Part shown: positions 20,966 to 29,385 of the stretch, in pieces
Layout of the letters: each line of letters begins with the position of its first letter
Position numbering within the stretch: position 1 is the first letter of the stretch
IMG/VR virus record: IMGVR_UViG_3300020020_001120
Location: 1 to 42,735 of that record
DNA from: a virus
DNA: 42,735 nt
Direction: 5' to 3' (one strand)
The notes under the pieces: generated by a model
What the model was told of the DNA's origin: nothing
The model's input: only the letters and a program-made list of their open reading frames with translations
Databases searched by the model: none
Made by a program: the position numbers and the translations under genes

Positions 20966-21568
20966 GTGGATTGGCAACTCTTCGCCGACGTCACGCGCAC
21001 ATGGGTCGCGTGCACTTCCCAGATTGTGATCGACAGCGTCGTGTGGACCGGCGAGCCCGAAGGCATGCTGCCGCGACCGCTCGCGCGTCTCAATCTGCTC
21101 GGCGCTCCCTACCCTCCCGGCAGCGACGAAGTTAGGTATGTGTCGCAAGGCGACGGCCAAGACGCCGCCGTGCGCATCATCGGCAGCCGCGCCATCACGC
21201 TGAGCATTCTCGTGCAGACGCGCGACGGCACCCCGTGGGGCCGAGCGTTCCGCTACCTCGAGCGGGTCCAAAACAGCCTAGCGCTGCCGAGCACGTACAA
21301 CACTTTCGCCAAGCTCGGCATCTCGCTCGAGCAGCCCGCCGGCATGCTCGTCGACTTGCTGCGATTCCACGACTTCCGAAAGGAATCCGCCGCGAGTCTC
21401 GACCTCCGAATGGCCTACGCGTTCGACACGATGTGTGAGTGCGGCGAAGCGCTCGTCCCGGAAACTATCGGCACGATCGAACACGTGCGCGTTGCCGGCA
21501 CCGTGCACACGCCATTCGGCGGCGACGTCGACGTCGTGCAGGTCCCCGAAAGACAGTTCGACAAATAG
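20966..21568 (+). CDS. Neck terminator-like protein (LIC_12616 type)
   Basis: The 200-aa product has the pattern of neck/tail terminator proteins preceding DUF3383 sheaths: VVWTGEPEGMLPRPLARLNLLGAPYPPGSDEVRY, SRAITLSILVQTRDGTP, LDLRMAYAFDT, and a C-terminal ETIGTIEHVRVAGTVH. The GTG at 20966 follows GGAGG (20951-20955) with about 10 bases between. It probably caps the sheath and tube at the head-proximal end. Confidence 0.65.
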   Translation: MDWQLFADVTRTWVACTSQIVIDSVVWTGEPEGMLPRPLARLNLLGAPYPPGSDEVRYVSQGDGQDAAVRIIGSRAITLSILVQTRDGTPWGRAFRYLERVQNSLALPSTYNTFAKLGISLEQPAGMLVDLLRFHDFRKESAASLDLRMAYAFDTMCECGEALVPETIGTIEHVRVAGTVHTPFGGDVDVVQVPERQFDK

Positions 21569-21575
21569 GTGATGC

Positions 21576-22886
21576 ATGGGCACTGAGATCGAAGTCATCC
21601 AACACACAGTCGTAGTCGCCGACGCTACCGTCACCCGCTTCGGCTTCGGCATTGCGCTCATTGCCGTCAATCACTCCTATTGGCCGGAGCTCGTGCGGAC
21701 ATTCAGCACGGCCGACGAGCTCACCCTGCCGCCGTTCAATGTGCCGCAGGACAGCGAGCTCTACCGCGCGGCCAAGCAGCTCAAATCGCAGTCGCCGAGC
21801 CCGCCTACGTACAAGGTCGGCCGACTCACCGGCAGCTTTACGCAGACATTCTCGCTCACGCCGGCCGCGCCGAGCGCACCCAACCAACACTACACAATCA
21901 CCATCGACGGCGTCGCGGTCGACGTCACGGCATCGCCGCCCGCTACGGCAGACGCGGTGTGCACGCAGCTCATTACCGCTATCAACGCAGTCACCGACGT
22001 CACCGCGACCGGCACCTCGAGCGTCGTCGTCACCAGCGACACGGCCAACGTGACGCACGCCATCTCCAACGTGTCGAGCAACCTCAGCTTCGACGACACG
22101 ACGCCGGCGCCGAGCGTCTTGCCTGCTGTCGACTTGGCCGCCATCCGCGCAGCCGATGGCGACTGGTATGCGCTCGTCATGCTCTCGCCGAGCCAGGAGG
22201 CTATCCAGAGCGCCGCAGCCTGGGCGCAGTTAGAGCGAGCGATCTACCTCGCCGCGAGCGCTGACAGCGCCATCCCGACGTCGGCAACCACCGACATCGC
22301 AAGCGTGCTGCAGTCGCAGTCATTCACGCGCGCGTCGGTTTGGTACCATCCCAACCCCGCCGAGCATCTCGACGCGGCTGTCGTCGGCGCCCTGCTGCCG
22401 AAGCTCCCGGGGCCCATTACCTTCGCGAACAAAGGGCTCGCGGCAGTCACGATGCAGAGCCCGAACACGACGCAGCGGCTCGCGCTCAAGACGAAGAAAG
22501 CCAACTGCTACGTCAACATCAAGGGGCTCGGGTTCACCCTCTGGGGTTGGGCGGCGAGCGGCCGATATCTCGACGTCACCGTCGCGATCGATTGGTTCGA
22601 CGTCAACATCGAAGACCGCATCATCTCGCTGCTGCGCAATAACGACGTGGTGCCGTACACCGAGAGCGGCATCGAGCTCGTGCGCTCCCAAATAAACGGC
22701 CAGATTCTCGACGGCATCGCCCTCGGAATCATCGACGGACAGCAACCCTACTCCGTCACTGCGCCGGCGCTCGCGAGCATCGACCCGGCGCTCAAGACGC
22801 AGCGCATCTTGCCGGACATGCGTTACACGTACGCCCTCAGCGGGGCAATCCATCAGGTCCGCGTTGTCGGGCTCGTGCAGGTCTGA
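21576..22886 (+). CDS. Contractile tail sheath protein (DUF3383-like)
   Basis: The 436-aa protein has the sheath layout. An N-terminal strand VVVADATVTRFGFGIALIAV is followed by an Ig-like insertion (FTLTPAAPSAPNQHYTITIDGVAVDV). The conserved C-terminal region includes VWYHPNPAEHLDAAVVGALLPKLPGPITFANKGLAAV, LTKKANCYVNIKGLGFTLWGWAASGRYLDV, and LLRNNDVVPYTESGIELVRSQI. Presence of a sheath makes the particle a myovirus. It is followed by tube, chaperone and tape measure in canonical order. Confidence 0.8.
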   Translation: MGTEIEVIQHTVVVADATVTRFGFGIALIAVNHSYWPELVRTFSTADELTLPPFNVPQDSELYRAAKQLKSQSPSPPTYKVGRLTGSFTQTFSLTPAAPSAPNQHYTITIDGVAVDVTASPPATADAVCTQLITAINAVTDVTATGTSSVVVTSDTANVTHAISNVSSNLSFDDTTPAPSVLPAVDLAAIRAADGDWYALVMLSPSQEAIQSAAAWAQLERAIYLAASADSAIPTSATTDIASVLQSQSFTRASVWYHPNPAEHLDAAVVGALLPKLPGPITFANKGLAAVTMQSPNTTQRLALKTKKANCYVNIKGLGFTLWGWAASGRYLDVTVAIDWFDVNIEDRIISLLRNNDVVPYTESGIELVRSQINGQILDGIALGIIDGQQPYSVTAPALASIDPALKTQRILPDMRYTYALSGAIHQVRVVGLVQV

Positions 22887-22921
22887 CCCACACCATCAAG
22901 AGCCAATAGGAGCGCCGCATC

Positions 22922-23359
22922 ATGGGATTCAAGGCCTGGAACATCAAAGAGCTCAACCTCTCGCTTAACGCGGTGCCGCTCGACGGCGGCGGTTACGCCG
23001 AAGACGAAGTACTGACTATCGATTGGACGGAAGATTGGTACATGAAGTATGTGGGGGCCGACGGTGAGGTCACCCGCACACGCACTAACAACTTCTCGGC
23101 GACGGCCACGCTCAAGTACGCGCAGACCGCCGACGCCAACGACCGTCTCAGCGCCATGCTCTCGGCTGACATCGCCGTGCTCAACGGCGCAGCGTGCGGC
23201 GTGTTCATGGCACGCGACCTCGCCGGCCGACTGCTCGTCACCAGTGCGCGCGCGTGGATCGTCGCGCCGCCGGCCATCAAACTCGGCAAAACTGTGCAAG
23301 TTTACGAATGGAAAATCGATTTAGCGGACGCCCGCACATCGTTCTTTGGGGGTCGCTAA
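22922..23359 (+). CDS. Tail tube protein (DUF3277-like)
   Basis: The 145-aa product immediately follows the sheath. It contains SLNAVPLDGGGYAEDEVLTIDWTEDWYMKYVGADGEVTRTRTNNFSATATLKYAQTADAND, the pattern of DUF3277 tube proteins, and ends in KTVQVYEWKIDLADA. The tube is the inner channel for DNA. AATAGGAGCG upstream is a good ribosome site for the ATG at 22922. Confidence 0.75.
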   Translation: MGFKAWNIKELNLSLNAVPLDGGGYAEDEVLTIDWTEDWYMKYVGADGEVTRTRTNNFSATATLKYAQTADANDRLSAMLSADIAVLNGAACGVFMARDLAGRLLVTSARAWIVAPPAIKLGKTVQVYEWKIDLADARTSFFGGR

Positions 23360-23365
23360 ACACGC

Positions 23366-23899
23366 ATGCCAACTCGCGCGGTCAAAGAGAAAGTCATCGG
23401 AGGGCATCGCTACGAGGTGACGCTGCTCGGCGCGAAGCAGGGCCGTGCGATGCTCGTGCGGCTCATGCGCTCGCTCGGCCCGGCCACGGCCGGATTTATC
23501 GAGGGCACGCTGCATGCGAAGGGCGACATCACCGTGTCGCTCGCGTCGGGCGCATCCGATGCGATCCGCGAACTGTCGCAACGCGTCACCGAAGCCGACT
23601 TCGCGGCCATCAGCGACGAGCTCGCGCGGTTCACCGTCGTGCACCTCGACGCGGAGCACGCGCCTAAGCTCGACGCCATCTTCGAAGAGCACTTCGTCGG
23701 TCGCTACGACGTCATGCTGCAGTGGTTTGCTTTCGGCTTAGAGGCAAACTTCTCGAGTTTTTTCGCCGGTACCGCGAGCGACAAGAGCACGTTCGCGGAG
23801 CGACTCAAGACGCTGATGTCGTTACTGCCGCAATCCCCGCAGGCATCGACTGGGACATCCACCGCATCGCAACCAGCACCCATTACCGGGCAAGCCTAA
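23366..23899 (+). CDS. Tail assembly chaperone, frame-0 product
   Basis: The 177-aa product lies between the tube and the tape measure, where chaperones of tape measure assembly are found. It has a basic/hydrophobic N-terminal part and an acidic helical middle (DAIRELSQRVTEADFAAISDEL). Near codon 131 the message reads AGT TTT TTC, a TTTTTTC slippery heptamer (23758-23764) for -1 slippage into the frame ending at 24012. Tail chaperones commonly make two forms this way. Confidence 0.7.
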   Translation: MPTRAVKEKVIGGHRYEVTLLGAKQGRAMLVRLMRSLGPATAGFIEGTLHAKGDITVSLASGASDAIRELSQRVTEADFAAISDELARFTVVHLDAEHAPKLDAIFEEHFVGRYDVMLQWFAFGLEANFSSFFAGTASDKSTFAERLKTLMSLLPQSPQASTGTSTASQPAPITGQA

Positions 23900-24012
23900 C
23901 GGAGATATTCCACGACTGGACTCTTGACGACCTCTACGACGCACACGCGGTGTTAGACATGTACGACGAGCTAGAGCGCCGACAAGCAGCCGCCATCAAG
24001 GATCGCCAGTGA
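23722..24012 (+). CDS. Tail assembly chaperone, -1 frame extension
   Basis: This open frame overlaps the end of the chaperone gene and is predicted to be reached by -1 slippage at TTTTTTC, 23758-23764. After the slip translation continues from 23764 with RRYRERQEHVRG... and ends IFHDWTLDDLYDAHAVLDMYDELE, an acidic helical tail. The local frame start at 23722 is not a convincing independent start and has no ribosome site. The stop overlaps the tape-measure GTG (GTGA). A separate small protein is possible but less likely. Confidence 0.6.
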   Translation: MVCFRLRGKLLEFFRRYRERQEHVRGATQDADVVTAAIPAGIDWDIHRIATSTHYRASLTEIFHDWTLDDLYDAHAVLDMYDELERRQAAAIKDRQ

Positions 24013-25769
24013 GCGCGGTCGTCTTACGCGAGCTCGTCGCCATGCTCGGCCTCCAGGTCGACGAGAAGGCGTTTAAGAAAGCAGACGAAGGACTCAGCAA
24101 GGTCAAGAAAGGCCTCGAAGGCGTCGACGGCAAGATGCGCGACGCGAAGAGTCGATTCGCCAAGACCGGCCAGGCCATGGGCGACGGCGCGGCCGATGGT
24201 GCGCGCGCGAACGCCAAGTCGATCGCCAAGAAAGTCGCAGACGGCGGCGGCATCGGCAGCGCCATCGGCGCCACGCTCGGCAAGTACCTCGGCGGCGCTG
24301 CTGTCGTCGCCGGGCTTAAGCACATGACCGATCTGGCCAGCTCGGCCGACGAAACTAACAACGTGCTCCGGGAGGTCTTCGGCCCCGAGGGCGAGGCGCA
24401 GGTGCACACCTGGGCCGCGGCCGTCGGCGAGTCGATGGGGCGTTCCAAGTACGCCATGGAGGCCAGCGCCGCGTCGCTCGGCGCGATGCTCGAGCCCATG
24501 ACGGGCAACGCGGCCGAAGCGCAGGAGATGTCGCAGAAGTTTGCCGAGCTCGCAGTAGACCTCGGCTCGTTTTTCAACGCCAGCGACGAAGACGCGCTCG
24601 CCGCATTGAAGAGCGGCATCACCGGCGAAGCCGAGCCGCTCAAGAAATTCGGCATCGTCATGAACGATGCAACGCTGGCCGAGTACGCCCACACGAAAGG
24701 GATCACTAAGAAGCTCACCGCAATGAGCAATGCGGAGAAGACCGAGCTTCGCTACGGCTTCATTCTGAGCAAGACGACCAAGGCGCAGGGCGATGCGGCC
24801 CGCACCTCTGACAGCTACGCCAACAAACAAAAAGCGTTCGGAGCCGCGATTGACGACCTCGCCACCGACATCGGCAAAACGCTCTTGCCTGTCGCTACCA
24901 AGATGCTCCGCTGGGCGCTCGCATCGATACAGCAGTTCGGCAAGCTCACGCAGACGAGCAACATCCTAAAAGCGGCGTTCGTCGTGCTCGGCGTCGCCAT
25001 GCTCTACGCGTTCGGCCCGGCGGCACTCACCATCGCCGCCGTGGCGGCCGGGCTGGCCGTCGTCATCGGTGTGCTCGACGACTTGATCACGTGGTTCGAG
25101 GGCGGCGACTCGCTCTTCGGCGACCTGCTGAATCAGATGTTTGGCGAGGGCGCATCGGAGAAAGCGCTCGCCGGCTTCAAAGAAGCGATCGAAGCCGCGC
25201 GCGGCGTCTACGACCGCTTTATCGAGACGATCAAGAGCTTCGACTGGGAAGGATTCTTTGACCGATGGGGTCGCCGCATTCGCGAGTTCGGCGGAACGCT
25301 GCGCGAGTTTAAGAACAAGTGGGACGAGATACTTTACGAAGAGGCCGGCTCGCCAACGAGCGGACCGCTTGCCGAGCGCCACAATGCGCGCGTGCTCGCC
25401 GAAGCTGCGGAAAACCTCGCAGCGCAACAGCGAAAGAAGCGCTCCGACGAGCTGCACGCCAAGGTACTCGCAGAGCGGGCCGCAGCGGCTGCAGAAGAGC
25501 AACGGCGACTCTCGGCCGACACAGAAGCCAATCGCGGCACGCCGGGCTTTGCGTATGCCAGCCCATACGCATCCTATTCAGGCGGCGCCGTCACAGCACC
25601 GCTGCCGCCGCCGGCGTCGTCTATCAACAGCATCACGCAGGGCTCGCTCGTCATCAACAACTTCCTGCCGCCAAACGCCAACGTGTCCGACTACACGCGC
25701 CAGCAGCAACGCGCGGCAGACATCCAGCTGCGCCGCGCCAAAGACGCGCTTGAGCGCACCGCGCCGTAG
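24009..25769 (+). CDS. Tail tape measure protein
   Basis: The 586-aa protein has a charged coiled-coil N-terminus, Gly/Ala-rich hydrophobic segments (GGGIGSAIGATLGKYLGGAAVVAGL and a long membrane-like stretch around residues 320-350, AAFVVLGVAMLYAFGPAALTIAAVAAGLAVVIGVL), and a long C-terminal helix. This is the usual make-up of tape measure proteins that set tail length and aid DNA entry. It is short for the class, predicting a tail of modest length. The GTG overlaps the chaperone stop. Confidence 0.8.
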   Translation: MSAVVLRELVAMLGLQVDEKAFKKADEGLSKVKKGLEGVDGKMRDAKSRFAKTGQAMGDGAADGARANAKSIAKKVADGGGIGSAIGATLGKYLGGAAVVAGLKHMTDLASSADETNNVLREVFGPEGEAQVHTWAAAVGESMGRSKYAMEASAASLGAMLEPMTGNAAEAQEMSQKFAELAVDLGSFFNASDEDALAALKSGITGEAEPLKKFGIVMNDATLAEYAHTKGITKKLTAMSNAEKTELRYGFILSKTTKAQGDAARTSDSYANKQKAFGAAIDDLATDIGKTLLPVATKMLRWALASIQQFGKLTQTSNILKAAFVVLGVAMLYAFGPAALTIAAVAAGLAVVIGVLDDLITWFEGGDSLFGDLLNQMFGEGASEKALAGFKEAIEAARGVYDRFIETIKSFDWEGFFDRWGRRIREFGGTLREFKNKWDEILYEEAGSPTSGPLAERHNARVLAEAAENLAAQQRKKRSDELHAKVLAERAAAAAEEQRRLSADTEANRGTPGFAYASPYASYSGGAVTAPLPPPASSINSITQGSLVINNFLPPNANVSDYTRQQQRAADIQLRRAKDALERTAP

Positions 25770-25781
25770 GAGCCGAGCCCG

Positions 25782-26708
25782 ATGCCGTTCAACAACACGC
25801 GCGAAGTCACGCACATGCAAATCGATGGCATTTGGATCGACTGCAGCGTGCGCGAGAGTCACGGCATGACGGCGCAGTGCACGCAGTTTCCGGTCGAAGA
25901 CGGGCCCAACATCAGCGACCACGTGCGCACGCAGCCGGAGACGCTGCATATCGAGGGCATCGTGACTAACACGCCGATCGAAGCGCCGAAGTCGCACGCC
26001 GGCTCTGACGTGCTCATGAGCACGAGCTACCCGCTGCTCGACAGAGACGGCCGCGCCATTCTCACGACGAGTGACACGTTCAAGACGTACCCAATCGAAG
26101 GCGAGCCGGTCGCGGGCTGGCTGAGCGTGCTGCCATTCGTCGGCCAGGTCTACGACCTCTCGCGCGCCGCGAGCGACCCGCGCACGCCAAAAAAGAAGCT
26201 GCAGATGGCGGTCACGGAGCCACAAGGCATCCGCAACAACATGTCGATGCAAGCGCTGCAGATGGTCGTAGCGCCCACCATCACGAGCACGCCGTTCGGG
26301 TCGAGCGACGCGAACGCGGTCGGCAGCTCGTTCGACCGCGTCGCCGCCGTCGCCGCCGCGCTGCGTGACACCTACGCGCGGCGCAAGGCTGTCCAGGTCG
26401 TCACCGCATACCGCGTCTACAACAACGCCGTCTTGATTGAGCTCACCGTGACGCGCGACGCGTCGAGCTCGGCGAACGCGCTCATGTTCACGGCGCAATG
26501 CCAGATGGTCAATATCGTCGGCGTCACGTACGGCTCGCCGGTGCCCACGCAGGTCCGCGCCACGCCCGCGAAGGCCAAGGGCACGCAGAACACCAAGCCG
26601 ACCAAGCCCGGCGAAGTCTCGCCCGACCTCAAGCGCAAGACGAGCGCACTCAAGCAAGGGTTTAGCGACTTACGAGACAGACTCACCGCCGTCGCGCCCG
26701 CCCCCTAA
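25782..26708 (+). CDS. Dit-like baseplate protein
   Basis: The 308-aa product follows the tape measure. It begins MQIDGIWIDCSVRESHGMTAQCTQFPVEDGPNISDHVRTQPETLHIEGIVTNTPIE, the pattern of Dit-like tail proteins: a beta-rich ring protein that joins the tail tube to the hub. A C-terminal Lys/Pro/Thr-rich tail follows the core. Role inferred from family pattern and gene order. Confidence 0.65.
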   Translation: MPFNNTREVTHMQIDGIWIDCSVRESHGMTAQCTQFPVEDGPNISDHVRTQPETLHIEGIVTNTPIEAPKSHAGSDVLMSTSYPLLDRDGRAILTTSDTFKTYPIEGEPVAGWLSVLPFVGQVYDLSRAASDPRTPKKKLQMAVTEPQGIRNNMSMQALQMVVAPTITSTPFGSSDANAVGSSFDRVAAVAAALRDTYARRKAVQVVTAYRVYNNAVLIELTVTRDASSSANALMFTAQCQMVNIVGVTYGSPVPTQVRATPAKAKGTQNTKPTKPGEVSPDLKRKTSALKQGFSDLRDRLTAVAPAP

Positions 26709-26711
26709 CGC

Positions 26712-27038
26712 ATGGCCAGCATCAGCATCACGACGACGCCCGACGTCGACACGACCCAACGCGTGCAGCTAAGCGGCTCGAGCTACTCGCTGCGCATCGT
26801 ATGGAGCCAGCGCGGCGCGTGCTTCCGCATGAGCGTGTCGGACACCGCGGGCGTGCCGCTGATTGTCGGCGTGCGCATGATCACCCTCTACCCGCTGCTC
26901 GAGCGCTACCACTACAACACCAAGCTCCCGCCGGGCGACCTATGGTTTCTCGACCTGCGCGACGAGAGCGGCAAGCCGACGCTCGCCGAGATGGGCGACC
27001 GCTATCGCCTCTACTACGTCACAGACGACACGTGGTGA
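26712..27038 (+). CDS. Baseplate plug protein (Pam3 gp18-like)
   Basis: The 108-aa product is beta-rich (LSGSSYSLRIVWSQRGACFRMSVSDTAGVPLIVGVRMITLYPLLERYHYNTKLPPGDLWFLD) and has the compact pattern of the plug domain described in the cyanophage Pam3 baseplate. It closes the tube below the hub. It lies between the Dit-like and hub genes with three-base gaps. Confidence 0.65.
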   Translation: MASISITTTPDVDTTQRVQLSGSSYSLRIVWSQRGACFRMSVSDTAGVPLIVGVRMITLYPLLERYHYNTKLPPGDLWFLDLRDESGKPTLAEMGDRYRLYYVTDDTW

Positions 27039-27041
27039 CGC

Positions 27042-27899
27042 ATGGCCGACCAGAGCATCATGCCGGCCGACGCACTCTTCGACCGCGTCTACTCGCTGCA
27101 AGTCGAAGACATGACCATCACCGAGCTCAACGTGAGCTTTCACGTCAAGCGCTCGCTGTCCGCGAAGGTGTCCGGGCGCTGCGACGTCGTCATCAACAAC
27201 CTCTCCGAAGACACCCGCAAGCGGCTGCACGCGATGCGACAGGTCTACGTGTCGCTCGAAGCGGGCTATGCACCCACGGGGCTAAGTCTCATCTTTCGCG
27301 GCGACCTCTCCGAAGCCTGGAGCTCGCGCGACGGCACGCAGTGGACCACCACCATCACGAGCGACGACGGCGGCAAAAAGAAGAAAAGCGCGCGCGTCCA
27401 ACGCAACTACGTCCAGGGCACACCCCTTGCCAAAATCATCACAGACATCGCCGCCGCTATGCAGGTCGGAGCCGGCAACGCAGCGACCATCGCGGCCGAC
27501 GCCCGCTACTGGAAAACAGGGCAAGCCGCCGTCGGTAAAGGCATCACGACGAGCGGCGACGCCGCCCAGCAGCTCGACCGCATCACGCGGTCGTGCGGGC
27601 TATCGTGGTCGATTCAAGACGGACAGCTGCAGTTTCTGCCAACGCGCGCGGCAGCGTTACCGGACCCGCCGATTCTGCTGTCGCCGCAGAGCGGCTTGAT
27701 TGAGTCGCCGGAGCTGGGAAAAGACCAGATCGTCAAAGCCCGCACGCTCATGCTGCCGGGCTTGTATCCCGGTCGCCAGGTCGAGCTCGACACGCGCTAT
27801 GTCGACGGCGTCTATCGCATCGACTCTGTGACGTACAAGGGCGAGTGGCTCGGCAATGATTGGGGCACCGAGCTCGAGCTGAGCGCTCTGCAGCGCTAG
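27042..27899 (+). CDS. Baseplate hub protein (gp27-like)
   Basis: The 285-aa product shows hub/late-control-D-like features: an N-terminal FDRVYSLQVEDMTITELNVSFHVKRSLS...CDVVINNLSEDTRKRL, then SLIFRGDLSEAWSSRDGTQWTTTITSDDG, and a late YRIDSVTYKGEWLGNDWGTELELSAL. These repeat the beta-barrel strands that form the trimeric hub. Promoter P4 begins four bases after its stop. Confidence 0.7.
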   Translation: MADQSIMPADALFDRVYSLQVEDMTITELNVSFHVKRSLSAKVSGRCDVVINNLSEDTRKRLHAMRQVYVSLEAGYAPTGLSLIFRGDLSEAWSSRDGTQWTTTITSDDGGKKKKSARVQRNYVQGTPLAKIITDIAAAMQVGAGNAATIAADARYWKTGQAAVGKGITTSGDAAQQLDRITRSCGLSWSIQDGQLQFLPTRAAALPDPPILLSPQSGLIESPELGKDQIVKARTLMLPGLYPGRQVELDTRYVDGVYRIDSVTYKGEWLGNDWGTELELSALQR

Positions 27900-27903
27900 C
27901 CCC

Positions 27904-27933
27904 TTGCGCTCGGCGCGACTCTGCCGCTACGCG
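27904..27933 (+). promoter_or_regulatory. Late leaderless promoter P4
   Basis: TTGCGC (27904-27909), 18 bp ending TGCCGC, TACGCG (27928-27933), five bases, ATG 27939. Differs from P1-P3 in the -35 but keeps TGCC-NN-TAC and the 5-bp distance to the start codon. Confidence 0.65.
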
Positions 27934-27938
27934 CCCGT

Positions 27939-28106
27939 ATGCAGAGCACCGACCCAACGCCCACCGAAGAGACCACCGAGACGCTCGAGCGGCCGGAGCC
28001 GGCCATCCCGACTGGCGACCTGCAGCCCGTGCCGGAGCCGGCGAGCGCCGAAGCCGACCTCGAGGCCGACGACCTCGCGAGCGCCTTAGTCGCGCCCGAC
28101 GCGTGA
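27939..28106 (+). CDS. Small acidic Pro/Glu-rich protein, 55 aa
   Basis: This short frame starts exactly five bases after promoter P4 and ends in TGA overlapping the GTG of the spike gene (GTGA), so it is positioned as a leader gene of the spike. The product is very acidic and proline-rich (for example EETTETLERPEPAIPTGDLQPVPEPASAEADLEADD). No family is recognised. It may be a flexible chaperone-like peptide or simply a translated leader coupling ribosomes to the spike gene. Confidence 0.6.
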   Translation: MQSTDPTPTEETTETLERPEPAIPTGDLQPVPEPASAEADLEADDLASALVAPDA

Positions 28107-28855
28107 CGCTCGCGACGCCCGACTGGGCGGAGATAGTGCAGGCGGCCATCGCGTCGGCACTCTTCGACACCCACACGGCGATGCCGGGGCAAATCGTGGC
28201 AGTGCACACCGACGCGAGCGGCCGCGGCCAGCTCGCCGACGTGCGCCCTTGTCTGCGCAACGCGCTGGCGATGGCCGACGACGCAGAGGGCTTTGCGCCC
28301 TTCGTCGAAGAGGACCTACCCATCATCCCGCGCGTGCCTATCGCGTTTCCACAGGGCGGCGGCTTCGCCATCACATGGCCGCTCGCCGCCGGCGACTTCG
28401 TCTTGCTCGTGTTCGCCGAGCGCTCTATCGACCAATGGCTCGCTACCGCGGCTAAGAGCCGCCAGGTCGCCATCTCGACGGGCGACTTGGGGACACACAC
28501 GCTCGACGGCGCCGTCGCGCTGCCGCTCGGCCCGGCGCCCTTGGGGCACCTCCTGAGTCCCGTGTCGTCGACCGCCATGCGGCTCGGCTCTGATACGGGT
28601 AAGGCGATTTACGTCACGGCGACCAAGGTCAACCTAGGCAGCTCGGCGCCGACCGACGCGGTCGCCCTCGCCTCGAAGACAAATGGCAACTTCACAGCCA
28701 ATCAGACCGACCTCACCGTGCTCGTGACCGCGCTCAAGACGGCTATCGCCGGGCTCGACCCGAGCGGGGTCATCTCGGGTGCTTTCAACACCGCCGTTGC
28801 AGCCATCCCGGCCACGCCGACCGGCGTCGGGTCGACCGTCGTTGCCAGCGACTAG
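28103..28855 (+). CDS. Baseplate central spike (Gp138/Mu gp45-like)
   Basis: The 250-aa protein has an OB-fold N-terminus (AMPGQIVAVHTDASGRGQLADVRPCLRNAL) and the family pattern IPRVPIAFPQGGGFAITWPLAAGDFVLLVFAERSIDQWL. The rest is a beta-helical Thr/Ser/Ala-rich part (KVNLGSSAPTDAVALASKTN), as in membrane-piercing spikes. The GTG at 28103 is coupled to the small leader gene; longer extensions to the left are not supported. Confidence 0.7.
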   Translation: MTLATPDWAEIVQAAIASALFDTHTAMPGQIVAVHTDASGRGQLADVRPCLRNALAMADDAEGFAPFVEEDLPIIPRVPIAFPQGGGFAITWPLAAGDFVLLVFAERSIDQWLATAAKSRQVAISTGDLGTHTLDGAVALPLGPAPLGHLLSPVSSTAMRLGSDTGKAIYVTATKVNLGSSAPTDAVALASKTNGNFTANQTDLTVLVTALKTAIAGLDPSGVISGAFNTAVAAIPATPTGVGSTVVASD

Positions 28856-28864
28856 TTGCTCGAG

Positions 28865-28912
28865 CGACCAGTGCACCGGTGCACCGATTCGCCGGTGCTC
28901 TTGCGCTTCGGT
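28865..28912. repeat. Octad repeat array 5, overlapping promoter P5
   Basis: Units are CGACCAGT, GCACCGGT, GCACCGAT, TCGCCGGT, GCTCTTGC, GCTTCGGT. As at 16922-16969, a GCTCTTG unit supplies the promoter -35. The array fills the space between the spike and W genes. Confidence 0.75.
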
Positions 28913-28930
28913 CGACTCTGCCTGTACAGC
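28901..28930 (+). promoter_or_regulatory. Late leaderless promoter P5
   Basis: TTGCGC (28901-28906), 18 bp ending TGCCTG, TACAGC (28925-28930), five bases, GTG 28936. The -35 lies inside octad array 5. Confidence 0.65.
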
Positions 28931-28935
28931 CCGGC

Positions 28936-29385
28936 GTGACCGACCTTGCGCTCGACCCGCTCGACGGGGACATCGTGATCGCTGGCGGCGACCTTGCGCT
29001 CGTCCACGGGGCCGACGCCGTCGCCCAAGACATCAAGCTGCGCGTCGCCCTGTTCAAGGGCGAGTGGCCACTCGATACCCGCGTCGGCATCGACTACCGC
29101 ACGCTGTTCTTTGAGCGCCGGCCGCCCGACCAGGTCGTGCGCGCGGTGTTCACACAGGTGCTGCGCGAGACGGGCGGCGTCGCCAGCGTCGACCGTCTGC
29201 AGATTGGCTTCGCCCGCGCGGAGCGCTCGCTCAACATCTCGGCGACCGTCACGACGACCGCCGGCGAGGTCGTGCCGGTCTACCGCGACGTGCTCGTGAC
29301 GCTCGACGCGTCGACCGAGCCCACAGACATCGCCACACCCACCGGCACCGTGGCGCCGGCGCGCTTCAACGGGGGCTCACCGTGA
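28936..29385 (+). CDS. Baseplate wedge protein W (gp25/Mu gp46-like)
   Basis: The 149-aa product begins VTDLALDPLDGDIVIAGGDLALVHGADAVAQDIKLRVALFKGEWPLDTRVGIDYRTL, a clear match to the W/gp25-like family, which starts the sheath and joins wedges to hub. The frame is open further left to 28879, but the family N-terminus starts at GTG 28936. That is also five bases after promoter P5, so homology and promoter geometry agree on a leaderless start. The stop overlaps the J gene start. Confidence 0.8.
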   Translation: MTDLALDPLDGDIVIAGGDLALVHGADAVAQDIKLRVALFKGEWPLDTRVGIDYRTLFFERRPPDQVVRAVFTQVLRETGGVASVDRLQIGFARAERSLNISATVTTTAGEVVPVYRDVLVTLDASTEPTDIATPTGTVAPARFNGGSP

